Source of the DNA: Calditrichota bacterium
GTDB taxonomy: Bacteria; Calditrichota; Calditrichia; RBG-13-44-9; J042
Assembly (NCBI GenBank): GCA_013150955.1
Contig: JAADJD010000024.1
Span: 1 to 64,000 of the forward strand
Length of the DNA stretch: 64,000 bases
Reading direction: 5' to 3'
Shown: positions 35,645-46,667 of the stretch, piece by piece
Position numbering within the stretch: position 1 is the first letter of the stretch
How the letters are laid out: each line of letters starts with the position of its first letter
Translations under genes and position numbers: made by a program
Notes under the pieces: model-generated
Seen by the model: only the letters and a program-made list of their open reading frames with translations
Databases searched by the model: none
Told to the model about the DNA's origin: nothing

Positions 35645-36655
35645 TTCCTCACTGCAGGCGCAACCCTCACGCCTGCGGTGTCTAATGTAACCCGACTCTC
35701 CAGAGTCGGTAGTCTCCTTCCGCAAAGCGGGAGGAGACTTGGTTTTTTTGCAGCCAGATTATTCCTATTTCCTATGAATTGGCCGGTTGTTCCGCGGGCG
35801 TAAAGCCCGCGGCTACCAGATTGTTCACCATTCCTACCTAATGGCATGATAGGCGCAACCTTCACGCCTGCGCATTCAAATGTAGCCCGACTCTCCAGAG
35901 TCGGTAGTCTCCTTCCGCAAAGCGGGAGGAGACTTGGTTTTTTACGTGCAGGTCATTCCGCAGGCATAAAGCCTGCGGCTACCATTCATTACTGCCAATT
36001 GTAAACTGCTCACTGGAAAATGGGCGTAAAGCCTGCAACTACCAGACGTCTGCCATTCCATTTTCCAGGTAGGCGCAACCTTCACGCCTGCGCATTCAAA
36101 TGTAACCCGACTCTCCAGAGTCGGTAGTCTCCTTCCGCAAAGCGGGAGGAGACTTGATTTATTTTGCAGCCAGATTATTCCTATTTCCCACGGATTGGCC
36201 AGTTATTCCGCGGGCATAAAGCCCGCGACTACCCGATTGTTCACCATTCCTACCTAATGGCACGATATGCGCAACCTTCACGCCTGCACTTTCCAATGTA
36301 GCCCGACTCTCCAGAGTCGGTAGTCTCCTTCCGCGAAGCGGGAGGAGACTTGATTTATTTTGCAGCCAGATTATTCCTATTTCCCACGGATTGGCCGTTT
36401 ATCCCGCGGGCATAAAGCCCGCGGCTACCATTCATTACTGCCAACTGTAAACTGCTCACTGGAAAATGGGCGTAAAGCCTGCAACTACCAGACGTCTGCC
36501 ATTCCATTTTCCAGGTAGGCGCAGGCTTCATGCCTGCGCATTCAAATGTAACCCGACTCTCCAGAGTCGGTAGTCTCCTTCCGCGAAGCGGGAGGAGACT
36601 ATATTTTGTCTGGGTGTGCAATTTCCTTTTTCCGGATTTTTCATACCGCAGGCAT
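35645..36655 (-). repeat. Family A hairpin-chain array, about five units
   Basis: Same modules as at 1-570 but inverted. The ACTCTCCAGAGT hairpin recurs at about 35,694, 35,888, 36,110, 36,305 and 36,555, a period of roughly 190-250 bp. After each GTCTCCTTCCGC/GCGGGAGGAGAC hairpin the plus strand continues TTGGTTTTT, TTGATTTATTTT or a similar T-rich run, which resembles a terminator. Between hairpins are minisatellite-like stretches (ACTGCCAACTG, ACTGCTCACTGG). No gene is seen. Confidence 0.85.
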
Positions 36656-36659
36656 AAAG

Positions 36660-36823
36660 CCAGATTATGCATTCGACCACGAATTACACGAATTAACACC
36701 AATAAAACCAATAAAATACATTGGATTGTGTCGGGATGAAAATGTGTTCCCGGGTTTATTCACGATTTTGTTGATATTTTTTAGATTTATTCGCGTAATT
36801 CGCGGTTTCATGTATTATTTGGG
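36660..36823 (+). repeat. Family B element adjoining family A
   Basis: CCAGATTATGC to TGTATTATTTGGG, a complete copy. Its left edge cuts a family A hairpin, which reads GCAGGCATAAAGC (from about 36,649) and then switches into the element instead of closing the stem. Confidence 0.8.
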
Positions 36824-36879
36824 TTGAAGAGGAAAACAGAAAAAAGCGTGCTGCAGTATCCCACCTGTTTTTTGTAAAA

Positions 36880-37010
36880 AACAAGTCTCCTTCCGCAAAG
36901 CGGAAGGAGACTACCGACTCTGGAGAGTCGGGCTACATGGATAAAACGCAGGCATAAAGCCCGCGGCTACCATTCTTTACTGCCAACTGCAAACTGCCAA
37001 CTGCCTACTG
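36880..37010 (+). repeat. Family A fragment in forward orientation
   Basis: One d hairpin (AAGTCTCCTTCCGC..GGAGAC), one c hairpin (CCGACTCTGGAGAGTCGG) and a half a/b hybrid, followed by ACTGCCAACTGC repeats. It faces opposite to the array at 35,645-36,655. Confidence 0.8.
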
Positions 37011-37040
37011 GAAAATGTGCGGCTACCACTACACACTTGC

Positions 37041-38246
37041 TCACTGGCGAATTTCCACAGCCAGTATGGAAACATCATCTTCCATGATGTCTTTTCGCGT
37101 CCACTGTTGTAAATCGTCCAGTACCCGCTGGATGCTTTCTTTAAGCGAAAGATGGCGGGAGGCGTTCAGGGTATCCAGTAAACGATCGGTACCATACATC
37201 TTCTGATTGGGAGCCCGGGCTTCGATTATTCCATCGGAGTACATGTAAAACCGATCGCCTTTATCGTAGGGTATCTTCACCTCCGAATATTCCCACTGTT
37301 CCATGAACCCAATGGGTAATCCCGATACCTGTACCAATCGCGGGCCATTGAACTGCGATATGTGAACAATGGGCGGATGGCCTGCAGAAACAAACCGGAA
37401 CTCCCGATCGATGACGTTGAACAATCCATAAATGATGGTAAAGTACTGTCCGGTTTCGGCGTCCATCTGAAACCGCCGATTCAGCTGGTTGGCCACTTCC
37501 GCGGGTGGGGTAATCGCGTAACGGGGCGGATTCTCCATGCGGGTTTTGATAATGGAGGATTGATCCAGCACCGGGGACAACAGTCGAGAAAGGGTAACCG
37601 CCAGCAAGGCCGCAGCCACCCCATGACCGCTTACGTCCAGAATGTAGACGCCCAGATTGTTTTCGTCCAGATTAAACACATTCAAAATATCACCGGCCAG
37701 TTCCTCGCAGGGTTCAAAATGCCAGGCCACCTCGAAGTGGGGATTGGCGGGAAGAACAGATGGCAGAAGCGATTCCTGAATTTTTGCGGCCGCCTCCAGA
37801 TCCCGGCGCATCCGGCGATTGGCCTCCTCCAGTTCCACATTGCGCTGGGACAATTTTCTTTCCAGATGCACAATACGTTCCCCGGCACGCAGTCGCACCC
37901 GCAACTCATCCTGATTGAATGGTTTGACCAGAAAATCGTCGGCGCCGGCTTCCATACCCACGACCACATCTTCTTTCATGGCCTTTGCGGTAAGCATGAT
38001 GATGTACACATAATCTTCGCGAGGGTACTCCCGAATCCGCCGCACCAGCTCCAGTCCGTCCATGACCGGCATCATCCAATCGGTAATGATCAGGGAAAAA
38101 TGATCAGACTGGAATTTTCTCCAGGCCTCTTCCCCATTCTTCACCACAACCACTTCATAACCCCAGCGTTCCAGTGTTTTCTGCAACAACCGACGGGAAA
38201 TGTTGTCATCATCGGCAACCAGAATCTTGAACCCTTTTTCGCTCAT
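37041..38246 (-). CDS. Receiver-PP2C (SpoIIE-type) serine phosphatase
   Basis: 401 residues. Receiver domain (1-125) with ADDDN pocket, Asp56 (IITDWMMP) and Lys109 (LVKPF); a coiled-coil linker (125-155); and a metal-dependent PP2C/SpoIIE domain with Asp186 (ELAGDIL), Asp204 (YILDVSGHGV), YMYSDGIIEA and the closing EDDVSILAVEI. Such proteins dephosphorylate anti-sigma antagonists in partner-switching pathways when their receiver is phosphorylated. The gene follows a hybrid kinase by 21 bases, and that kinase is the obvious phosphate source. No anti-sigma or STAS gene is next to it. Confidence 0.93.
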   Translation of the reverse strand: MSEKGFKILVADDDNISRRLLQKTLERWGYEVVVVKNGEEAWRKFQSDHFSLIITDWMMPVMDGLELVRRIREYPREDYVYIIMLTAKAMKEDVVVGMEAGADDFLVKPFNQDELRVRLRAGERIVHLERKLSQRNVELEEANRRMRRDLEAAAKIQESLLPSVLPANPHFEVAWHFEPCEELAGDILNVFNLDENNLGVYILDVSGHGVAAALLAVTLSRLLSPVLDQSSIIKTRMENPPRYAITPPAEVANQLNRRFQMDAETGQYFTIIYGLFNVIDREFRFVSAGHPPIVHISQFNGPRLVQVSGLPIGFMEQWEYSEVKIPYDKGDRFYMYSDGIIEARAPNQKMYGTDRLLDTLNASRHLSLKESIQRVLDDLQQWTRKDIMEDDVSILAVEIRQ

Positions 38247-38267
38247 GACGATCCTTTTCGCTTGGAT

Positions 38268-41150
38268 TTAATGGTGAACACCAACCGCTTTTTTATCCAC
38301 AGAAACAAATCGCCGGATCTCATTTTCCAGTTCTTCCCGACGAATGGGTTTGGTGACGTATCCATCCATGCCGGCATCCAGGCATTTTTCTCGATCCCCT
38401 TTCATGGCGTGGGCGGTTAAAGCGATGATAGGGGTGTGCTGTCCAGTGGACTTTTCCAGTCGCCGGATCTCTGCGGTCGCCTCAAATCCATCCATCTCGG
38501 GCATCTGAACATCCATCAGGATGAGATCCACGTTTTGATTGCGCCACAACTGAACGGCTTCGTTGCCATTGTTGGCAACAATCACAGAACATCCCAATTT
38601 TTGCAATAATCGGACTGCCAGTTTTTGATTTACCGCATTATCTTCGGCAAGCAAAATTTTAACCCCTTCCAGGGGGCGGGCGGAATCCTGTGAATGGGTG
38701 CGAGACGTTCGCGGTTTCCGGGAAGCGGGTCGCTTTCGCTCCGACGACTCTATCAGCGCCCGCAAAATCACGTCCAGCAATTCCGAAGCGGTAACCGGCT
38801 TAATCAAATACGCATTAATAGAAAGGGTACGACAACGGGCCAAATCTTCCGGCCGTCCACCCGAAGTCAGCATAATCACAGGCAGATTTTTACCATTCCG
38901 CATTCTCCGCACCCGTTCAACAAACTCAAATCCATCGATTTCCGGCATCTGCCCATCGGTGATGATCAAACGAAAGCGCCGGGGGGCCGCGGACAATTGC
39001 GTCAGCGCCTCATCTGCAGAGGCGACAACTGTGGGATTCATCTCCCATCCAAGCAGCATCTGCTCCAGCAGTCGGCGATTGATGACATTGTCATCGACCA
39101 CCAGCACGGGCAACCCTTTGAGGCTTTCCACCTGCTGGAGCGATGGTTTTTGCAGGGAAGGTTCCGCAATTGCGAAACGCACCGTAAAATGGAATACGCT
39201 GCCCATGCCCACTTGTTGATCGGTCTGAATAAAGTGAACAATTTCTTCCGGCAACGGACTTTCCACCCACATGCGTCCTCCCATCAGTTCCACCAGCTGG
39301 CGGGAAATGGCAAGTCCCAGACCCGTTCCACCGTACTTGCGTGTCGTCGATCCGTCCGCCTGTGTAAAGACCTCAAAAATTTTTTCCTGTTTGTCCTCTG
39401 GAATGCCGATACCGGTATCGATAACCTGAAAATGCAGCCAGGTGCGTGTGTCCGATTGCCCCGCCGTTTCCGATTTTTGTTCAAACACCCGCACCAAAAT
39501 CTGCCCCACATCGGTAAATTTAATGGCGTTGCCAACCAGGTTTACCAGCACCTGACGCAGACGGCCGGCATCGCCCACTACCCATTCCGGGATCTGTGGA
39601 TCGATCCAGTAGACCAGTTCCAGTTCCTTTTGACTGGCACGAAAGCTAAGCGTCTTGAGCGTTTCACCAATGGTTTCGCGCAAATCAAAGGGTTCTTCAA
39701 CCAGATCCAGCTTCCCCGCTTCGATTTTGGAAAAGTCCAGAATGTCATTAATGATCATCAACAAATTCTCTGCGGATTGTTTCACCAGCTCCAGATATTC
39801 CCGTTGTTGGGGCTGCAGATCGGTCTCCAGGGCCAGTTCGGTCATACCCAGAATACCGTTCATCGGGGTGCGAATCTCATGGCTCATGTTGGCCAGGAAT
39901 TCGCTTTTTGCCCGACTTGCGGCTTCCGCCACTTCCTTCGCCTTTCGAAGTGCTTCTTCTGCCCGTTTTCTCTCCGTGATATCGCGGATAATTCCTGTAA
40001 AATACACCTGATCCCCCACCTTCCAGGTGGCCAGAGAAAGTTCGATTGGAAATTCTGTTCCATCTTTCTTCAATCCCTCAAGCTCAAGGGTTTTGCCGAT
40101 GACTTTATATTTTCCTCCTTTACTAATTCGATCCAAACCTTTCTGATGACGCTCCCGGTAGCGCTGCGGCATGAGAATAGTTAGCGACTTGCCCAGAACC
40201 TCCTTTTCCTCATACCCAAAAATTTGCTTCGCCCCTTTGTTCCAGGAGATGATTTTCCCCTGAGTATCTGCCGTGATAATGGCATCATTTGCCGATTGCG
40301 TAATGGCTCGCAACCGCATTTCCTTTTCCCGCAACGCTTTCTCAACCAATTTTCTTTCGGCAATTTCCTCCTGTAATTCCCGGGTACGTTCGATGACTTT
40401 CAGCTCCAGATCTTGGTGAGCTTTTTGCAATTCTTCTTCTGCTTTTTTACGAACATATATTTCCTTTTGTAATTTCGCATTCATCTCACTTAATGCCTGA
40501 AAGTTCCGTTTAACCTTATTCACCATGGGCCGGAAAATCACCAGCGCTTCTAAAACCAGAAGGATCAAAACCGCCGTTACAATGAACGTTTCGTACTTTT
40601 TCAATTGTTCTACACGAACACGGGCTTCCTTATCATATTGAAAAACGATTTTATCCATGATTTCCAGAAATATCGGAGACGCCATCAGCACATTTTGCAC
40701 TAATGGTGAATCAATGGTGAGGCGCTCTAACGTTTTCATGTCCATTTTCAACAAATCTTCAACCGATGTCCGAATTAATCGAAAATACGGATCGATTTCC
40801 CGGAACAACTGAATCACTTCTTCACTATTATCGCCATGTAATTTAAGCGTTTCGTCCCCATGAATTAATCCCAGATGAACCCGCACCCATTGCTGGAGCG
40901 TATTTTCCAGCTGCTGACGATCATCCATTCGGTCGGTTATAACACTGGGCTGGACTAAAAGCAATACTTCCTTGGTGAGTTTTTGAGACAACATTCTCTG
41001 GCGACCGGATAAATTAATTACCGGAGCGTCAGACTCCTGCTTATGCAGAACGATTCGTATCAACGAGTAAGCGGTGCTGCTTAAAATTGCCATTAATGAT
41101 AGGGCAACAATATATCGTAAAGTGAGTTCTCTGATATTCGTCTTAAACAT
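38268..41150 (-). CDS. Membrane hybrid histidine kinase with PilJ-type sensor and two receivers
   Basis: 960 residues. Two membrane helices (about 10-34 and 188-208) enclose a helical periplasmic domain containing INLSGRQRMLSQKLTKE, the type IV pilus PilJ-like/nitrate-sensor-like signature. Then come a coiled coil (215-280), a PAS domain (280-395, ending ITERKRAEEA), DHp with His424 ([10 protein letters not shown]), HATPase ([16 protein letters not shown]), receiver 1 with Asp732 (IITDGQMP) and receiver 2 with Asp880 ([12 protein letters not shown]). It lacks an Hpt domain, so phosphate must move to a separate protein. It is 21 bases ahead of the receiver-PP2C gene, so they probably form one circuit. 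Confidence 0.95.
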   Translation of the reverse strand: MFKTNIRELTLRYIVALSLMAILSSTAYSLIRIVLHKQESDAPVINLSGRQRMLSQKLTKEVLLLVQPSVITDRMDDRQQLENTLQQWVRVHLGLIHGDETLKLHGDNSEEVIQLFREIDPYFRLIRTSVEDLLKMDMKTLERLTIDSPLVQNVLMASPIFLEIMDKIVFQYDKEARVRVEQLKKYETFIVTAVLILLVLEALVIFRPMVNKVKRNFQALSEMNAKLQKEIYVRKKAEEELQKAHQDLELKVIERTRELQEEIAERKLVEKALREKEMRLRAITQSANDAIITADTQGKIISWNKGAKQIFGYEEKEVLGKSLTILMPQRYRERHQKGLDRISKGGKYKVIGKTLELEGLKKDGTEFPIELSLATWKVGDQVYFTGIIRDITERKRAEEALRKAKEVAEAASRAKSEFLANMSHEIRTPMNGILGMTELALETDLQPQQREYLELVKQSAENLLMIINDILDFSKIEAGKLDLVEEPFDLRETIGETLKTLSFRASQKELELVYWIDPQIPEWVVGDAGRLRQVLVNLVGNAIKFTDVGQILVRVFEQKSETAGQSDTRTWLHFQVIDTGIGIPEDKQEKIFEVFTQADGSTTRKYGGTGLGLAISRQLVELMGGRMWVESPLPEEIVHFIQTDQQVGMGSVFHFTVRFAIAEPSLQKPSLQQVESLKGLPVLVVDDNVINRRLLEQMLLGWEMNPTVVASADEALTQLSAAPRRFRLIITDGQMPEIDGFEFVERVRRMRNGKNLPVIMLTSGGRPEDLARCRTLSINAYLIKPVTASELLDVILRALIESSERKRPASRKPRTSRTHSQDSARPLEGVKILLAEDNAVNQKLAVRLLQKLGCSVIVANNGNEAVQLWRNQNVDLILMDVQMPEMDGFEATAEIRRLEKSTGQHTPIIALTAHAMKGDREKCLDAGMDGYVTKPIRREELENEIRRFVSVDKKAVGVHH

Positions 41151-41239
41151 ACCCCCCTCACTGTTTTTTATATCAATCCCCCTTCAGAAATTGCTATCAC
41201 CATTTTGGCCCTCAATTTCCCCACCCAAATCTTGAGTCC

Positions 41240-44200
41240 TCAACTCTCTGGTTGAACAGCCTTTTCCTTTAATTTTAAATAAAACTTCTCTAATACAGCT
41301 TCCAGCTCCTGCCGTTTAATTGGCTTGGTGATGTAGTCATCCATTCCGGCTTCCAGGCACTTTTCTCGATCCCCCTGCATGGCATGAGCCGTCAACGCAA
41401 TAATGGGAATGCGTCCCCCATTGCGGGTGGCCTCCAGCTCCCGGATGTTCCGGGTGGCCGTTAAACCATCCATTTCGGGCATTTGCACATCCATTAAAAT
41501 CAGATCAAACTGACCTTTTTGATACATGCGAATGGCTTCCAGCCCATTGTTGGCGATGCTCACCCGATACCCCATCTTCTCCAACAAGCGGCGGGCCAGT
41601 TTCTGGTTTACTGCATTATCTTCGGCCACCAGAATGTGCAAATCTTTAGACGGCGGGGCATCTGCCGTGCGCTCCGTAGCCGGTGCCGATGGTGCTTCCG
41701 TTGTAGCGCTGGCATGGAACAATTCCATCATGGCGTTGAACAATTCCGATGGTGCTGCCGGCTTAATCAAACACTTAATTTTTTCTTTTCGCGTCAGGCG
41801 AACGGGATTGCGTTTCTGATCCGTGGAAACGAGGGCAATGATGGAAAGCGATTCCAGCAGGGAATTGTCCAGAATCCGCTGCATGAACGCCTCGTTCAAA
41901 TCGTCATTTACATCCATATCCACTACCAGCAGGCGATGCGGTTTTCCATTTCGGGCGTCTTCCTCCAGGCGCTGGAATCCCTCCTGATAATCCTCCACAC
42001 ATTCCACCTGCAAGCCCCACTGCCGAAGCACATCGGCAACAAACTGGCGATTGGTTGGATGCGAATCGATGACCAGCACCCGCATGCCCTGCCAGTCCAC
42101 ATATTCTCCAGCCTCAACCGTGGTGTCGGACTGTTCGTTGATCTGAAAACAGGCCGTGAAGTGGAATACACTCCCGGGGCCACCGCGCTCGTCCCTGGGC
42201 AGGGTGTTGGGACTTTCCACCCAGATTTCCCCATTCATCAGTTGCACCAGTTTTTTACAGATGGCCAGGCCCAATCCCGTCCCCCCAAATTTTCGGGTCA
42301 CCGACGCATCCGCCTGGGAAAACGCGTCGAATATGACCTGCAATTTCTCTTCCGGCACGCCGATGCCCGTATCGGCCACCGAAAAATGCAGGCACACCTG
42401 ACCATCCCGCCGGTACCGCGGTTCAACCCGAACCACCACCTCACCTTCGTGGGTAAACTTGATGGCATTGCCCACCAGATTTACCAGAATCTGGCGCAAT
42501 CGGGCGGGATCGCCAATCAGGGCATCGGGACAATCCGGGTGTACATAATAGGCCAGTTCAATCTGCCGCTGATGCGCCTTTACCGCCAGGCTCTTCATGG
42601 TGTGGCCAATTTCGTCCCGCAGCTTAAAATCCACCGACTCCAGTTCCAGCTTCCCGGCCTCGATTTTTGAAAAGTCCAGAATATCATTAATAATGGTTAA
42701 TAGCGATTCGGCCGAGGAACGAATAATTTCCAGATAATCCCGCTGTTCCGGGGTGAGATCGGTTTCCAGCGCCAGCTCCGTCATCCCGATGATGCCGTTC
42801 ATCGGGGTGCGAATTTCATGGCTCATGTTGGCCAGGAATTCACTCTTGGCGCGGGTGGCATCTTCGGCCCTCTGACGGGCAATTTCCAGCTCGTTAATTG
42901 TAATGGTGAGCTGATTGGCCTGCTCTTCCAGCGCCATCTTGGCTTCTTCCAGGTCGGCGGCATATTGTTCCAGATCTTTTTCCGCCAGCTTGCGCTCGGT
43001 AATATCCCGAAATACCACCTGATAGGCCTGTTTCCCCTGATAAATGGTGGGAACGGCCGCCACCTCGGCATAAAACTCGCTGCCGTCCAGCCGCAGCAGG
43101 ACTTCGTCAATGAGCGGCGCTTCCTTCTCCACCTCCATCTTCTTAATGCGCTCCCGCACAATGTCGTGATAATCCGGGTGCACGAATTTTAAAATGGGTT
43201 GCCCGATGAAATCTTCCGGTTTTTCTCCTCCAAAAATGCGAATCCCCGCGGGATTGATAAACCGAATGACACCATCCTGATGAATAATGATGCCGTCCGG
43301 GCTCAATTCCACCAGCCGACGGTAGCGCTCTTCGCTTTCCAGGCGCGCCTGCTCATTCTTTTTGCGCTCGGTAATGTCTTCCTTCACCGCCAGAAAATGG
43401 GTAATCCTGCCGTCCTCATCCTTGATTGGGGAAATGATCGCCGACTCCCAGAATAATTCCCCATTCTTCTTTTTATTGCAGAACTCCCCACGCCAGACCT
43501 GCCCCGAAGTGATGGTTTCCCACAACTCCCGATACATTTCCGGGGGATGCACGCCGGACTTGAGAATGTTGGTCTTCTTGCCCCGAACCTCATCCAGGGT
43601 GTATCCGGTAATTTCAGTAAATCGGGGATTGGCGTATTCAATGCGGCCTTCCGTATCGGTAATTACAATGACGTTGGCACTTTGCTCCACTGCAAAGGAG
43701 AGTTTCCGGAGCATGTCCCGCTGCTCCCGTTGATCGGTAATATCGATGGCAATGACGAATACGCCCTGAACGTGCCCCCGCTCATCCCGGTAAGGCAGAA
43801 ATTTGCAATCAAAATAATGCCCATCGATGGTCAGGGTTTTTTCAATTTTTTCCCCGCGAAGAGCTTCTTCCACCGCATGTAAAATTTCGGGATACCAGTC
43901 GTACAGATCGTAAATGTTGTGTCCCAGCATTTGCCAGGTGGTCATCTGAATCCCCCTAACGCCCTGTCCCTCGGCCAGGATGAACTTCCCATTGCGATCG
44001 ACGGCAAACATCATCACAGGCAGGTGATTGATGAGCGTCTTCAGCCGTTCCTGACTCTCGCGGAGGGCTTTTTCAGCCCGCTGCCGACGGGCTTCCAGAA
44101 ATCGCTGACGGATGAGTAGCACCGCCAGGAACAACAACAGAGCGGCGTACACCATAAACGCGGGGTACGACATGTACCAGGGCGGCAGAATCTCCACCGG

Positions 44201-46384
44201 AATTTCGGTAATGCCACTCCACAGCATACCGCTCTGCTGCGCTTTTACCTGAAAGATGTATTTACCAGGGGTGAGATTGCGGTAGACCACCCGATTTTGC
44301 TGATAGGGCGTCCGCCAGGCATCGTCGTAGCCCAGCAGGCGAACCTTGTAGATCACCTTATCGCCGGGATAAACCAGAGAAGAAAACCGGATTTCCAGGT
44401 AAGCCTCCGAAGAACGCACCCGGATTGGCTCCAGCTTGCCCCAGGTTTCGCGGGAATCCAGATTCAGATTTAAGATCTGCGGATTGGGGGTCTGCACCGG
44501 TTCCAAACTGCGGTGGTTGTAATAGGCAATTCCTTCGTAAGTGCCAAACCAGAGCGTACCACGGGAATCCTGCACAATGGATCGAAAGGCGATGGTGGTG
44601 CCGGGCAATCCATCCCGATCGTTAAAACGCAGGAGCTGTCCCCGGTAATATCGGAACACGCCAACTTCCGTGCCAATCCAGAGCGATCCCCGATCGTCCA
44701 GAAACAGCGCTTTGATGGGCAAATCCGCAATTTCCTGCAAACTCTCCGGAATCGAAATGCTGCCGTGGTTCTGGCGCCACAAACCCCGATTGGTTCCCAG
44801 CCAGATTACCCCTTCGGCATCGATCGCCAGATCATTGACCTGTAGATCCAGAGCGGAAGAATCCGGCAGCGGACAGCTGATGTTCTCGAAATACCTTCCG
44901 TCCGGATGGAAACGGTACAAATAGGTCTGATTTCCCTGCGAACCCAGATAAATCTGCCCATCTTTTCCCTTTCGGATAACGTGAATGGGAGAATAAATGC
45001 CGCGATCCATTCCCATGCGGATAAAGGAACCGTCCCGATGCCATTCAAACACCGCTGCACAATTGCTCAATGCCACCCAGATGGTGTCCGTGGAAAAAGG
45101 GAAAAAATCAAAAATGGTGGAATTTTCACAAAAATAGATGGCCTTGTTTCTTGATCCGGGATAAAGCGTCATTCGCCCATCCTCGTGCCCCAGAATCATT
45201 TGATCCCCCAGGGGAAGAATGGCCGAAATCATCGCATTGAACGGATTGCGGTGAAAATTGGCAATTTCCCGCAGCTCCCTCTGGCTGGCTCCGCGGGACG
45301 CCGTAAAAATGCGGAGCCCATTGGTGGCATAGAGTTGTCCCTGCGGATCCAGTGCCAGCATCTCCACCGAAAAATTGGAAAACTCCAGTACCGGGGTAAA
45401 ATCCAGGGGATACAAAAACACCAGCCCATCATCCTTGCTGACCCAGATTCCACCGTGCTGGCCTTTGTAAATATCGTTGACCACGCCATCGGGAACTTCC
45501 GGCAATGTTCGGTAGGTTATTTTCCCGTCCTGCATCTCCAGGTGAAACATGCCATGCCCGCTGGTGCCAATCAGAAAATGCCCTGGTGAAATTTGAATTA
45601 TGACCTGCACACTGGGAATCCGAGCGACCGGTTTCAGGATGACAAATTCCCGTTCTGGATTCAGGGTAAACTGGAAAATCCCCCGATTCCCGCCCACCCA
45701 GATGGTGGAGTCGTTTAATGGCAATACGGCGTTAATGGTGAAACGACCCGGACGGTTTTTAAACTCAATCGGTTCAAAACGGTCGTCTTCGCTGTTCAAG
45801 CGGAATAAATATCCCTGACGGGAAGTGGCATAAATCTGACGATGTGGCCCGGAAAAAATAAAAAACGATCGGATATAGCTATGGGCCCAGTACTTTTCCT
45901 CAAATTCGTACCGCTTCAGCTGGCCATTGGCGTAACGCACGATGCCAACCGGTTCACTGATCCATACATTTTGCTGATGATCTTCATATAGAAATTTTGG
46001 AAAGAAAATGGTCGTATCGGTAACCACCCGACTTCCCGGTAGGAAGGGCTGAAACTCCGGGTGCAGACCATCGCCGGTTTTTACATAAATTCCCCCGTCT
46101 GTGATCACGTACAACCTGCCCGAGGGCCCATAGGCAAAGTGCTTGATGTAATTCTGGGGCGGTTGCAAATCAAATTTTTTAAACTCGACCCCATCAAAGC
46201 GTACCAGCCCGTTGTCTGTGGCAACCCAGATGAATCCATTTTCATCCTGAATGGTGGCTTTGGTAAGGTTAGAAGGCAGGCCGGTTTTTACGGTAAATAA
46301 TTGTACCCCATAATCATGGGAATATGAATGAAGCGTGAAAATTCCAATAATAAACACCCAGACAAAACGGTAGAATGAGACCAT
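41240..46384 (-). CDS. Giant hybrid kinase with propeller sensor, three PAS domains and two receivers
   Basis: 1714 residues. Signal peptide (1-23); Reg_prop-like propeller blades (28-630; weaker repeats than the 21.8 kb protein); Y_Y_Y domain (about 655-733); one membrane helix (about 740-759); PAS domains near 775-885, 888-1005 and 1015-1130; DHp with His1189 ([10 protein letters not shown]); HATPase ([16 protein letters not shown]); receiver 1 with an unusual [10 protein letters not shown] site (Asp1489) and Lys1541; receiver 2 with Asp1632 ([12 protein letters not shown]). It senses outside, integrates through the PAS domains and signals by phosphorelay. It ends 89 bases before the next kinase start, so the 37-46.4 kb genes may be one transcription unit. 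Confidence 0.95.
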   Translation of the reverse strand: MVSFYRFVWVFIIGIFTLHSYSHDYGVQLFTVKTGLPSNLTKATIQDENGFIWVATDNGLVRFDGVEFKKFDLQPPQNYIKHFAYGPSGRLYVITDGGIYVKTGDGLHPEFQPFLPGSRVVTDTTIFFPKFLYEDHQQNVWISEPVGIVRYANGQLKRYEFEEKYWAHSYIRSFFIFSGPHRQIYATSRQGYLFRLNSEDDRFEPIEFKNRPGRFTINAVLPLNDSTIWVGGNRGIFQFTLNPEREFVILKPVARIPSVQVIIQISPGHFLIGTSGHGMFHLEMQDGKITYRTLPEVPDGVVNDIYKGQHGGIWVSKDDGLVFLYPLDFTPVLEFSNFSVEMLALDPQGQLYATNGLRIFTASRGASQRELREIANFHRNPFNAMISAILPLGDQMILGHEDGRMTLYPGSRNKAIYFCENSTIFDFFPFSTDTIWVALSNCAAVFEWHRDGSFIRMGMDRGIYSPIHVIRKGKDGQIYLGSQGNQTYLYRFHPDGRYFENISCPLPDSSALDLQVNDLAIDAEGVIWLGTNRGLWRQNHGSISIPESLQEIADLPIKALFLDDRGSLWIGTEVGVFRYYRGQLLRFNDRDGLPGTTIAFRSIVQDSRGTLWFGTYEGIAYYNHRSLEPVQTPNPQILNLNLDSRETWGKLEPIRVRSSEAYLEIRFSSLVYPGDKVIYKVRLLGYDDAWRTPYQQNRVVYRNLTPGKYIFQVKAQQSGMLWSGITEIPVEILPPWYMSYPAFMVYAALLLFLAVLLIRQRFLEARRQRAEKALRESQERLKTLINHLPVMMFAVDRNGKFILAEGQGVRGIQMTTWQMLGHNIYDLYDWYPEILHAVEEALRGEKIEKTLTIDGHYFDCKFLPYRDERGHVQGVFVIAIDITDQREQRDMLRKLSFAVEQSANVIVITDTEGRIEYANPRFTEITGYTLDEVRGKKTNILKSGVHPPEMYRELWETITSGQVWRGEFCNKKKNGELFWESAIISPIKDEDGRITHFLAVKEDITERKKNEQARLESEERYRRLVELSPDGIIIHQDGVIRFINPAGIRIFGGEKPEDFIGQPILKFVHPDYHDIVRERIKKMEVEKEAPLIDEVLLRLDGSEFYAEVAAVPTIYQGKQAYQVVFRDITERKLAEKDLEQYAADLEEAKMALEEQANQLTITINELEIARQRAEDATRAKSEFLANMSHEIRTPMNGIIGMTELALETDLTPEQRDYLEIIRSSAESLLTIINDILDFSKIEAGKLELESVDFKLRDEIGHTMKSLAVKAHQRQIELAYYVHPDCPDALIGDPARLRQILVNLVGNAIKFTHEGEVVVRVEPRYRRDGQVCLHFSVADTGIGVPEEKLQVIFDAFSQADASVTRKFGGTGLGLAICKKLVQLMNGEIWVESPNTLPRDERGGPGSVFHFTACFQINEQSDTTVEAGEYVDWQGMRVLVIDSHPTNRQFVADVLRQWGLQVECVEDYQEGFQRLEEDARNGKPHRLLVVDMDVNDDLNEAFMQRILDNSLLESLSIIALVSTDQKRNPVRLTRKEKIKCLIKPAAPSELFNAMMELFHASATTEAPSAPATERTADAPPSKDLHILVAEDNAVNQKLARRLLEKMGYRVSIANNGLEAIRMYQKGQFDLILMDVQMPEMDGLTATRNIRELEATRNGGRIPIIALTAHAMQGDREKCLEAGMDDYITKPIKRQELEAVLEKFYLKLKEKAVQPES

Positions 46385-46595
46385 AACACCCTTCCCTGTT
46401 TGCTATAATTCCCATACACCCTCCTCTCCACCCATCCGCTAAAATTCTGATTACTTTAATCGACAATTTTTGAAGATGGTTAAGAAAATGGCCAAATTAT
46501 AAGTTTAGATTTTTCATAGCTCAACAAACGATCTTTTCCGGATGATTGATGATTCCAGAAGGGGAAATTTTCAAATTTCTGCAATTTTTTTTCAC

Positions 46596-46624
46596 TTTAC
46601 GGATTTTTAAAAATGGATTATATT
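46596..46624 (+). promoter_or_regulatory. Candidate fbaB promoter
   Basis: TTTACG and TATATT are separated by 17 bases and lie 43 bases ahead of the fbaB ATG. Four and five of six bases match the sigma-70 consensus. The rest of 46,385-46,595 shows nothing else. Confidence 0.45.
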
Positions 46625-46667
46625 ACCACAAGTTTAATCAAACAAAAAAACGAGCAGGAGGGTCACC

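Noticed and set aside
35645-36655. CRISPR array
   Set aside because: The repeat period is about 200 bp, the spacers are themselves repeated, and the repeats consist of several different palindromes. No cas gene is present.
38694-40184. Long open frames opposite the kinase and phosphatase genes (for example 496 codons at 38,694-40,184 and 383 codons at 41,519-42,670)
   Set aside because: Shadows of real minus-strand genes; their peptides are low-quality (His- and Gln-rich antisense of kinase motifs) and no ribosome sites occur.
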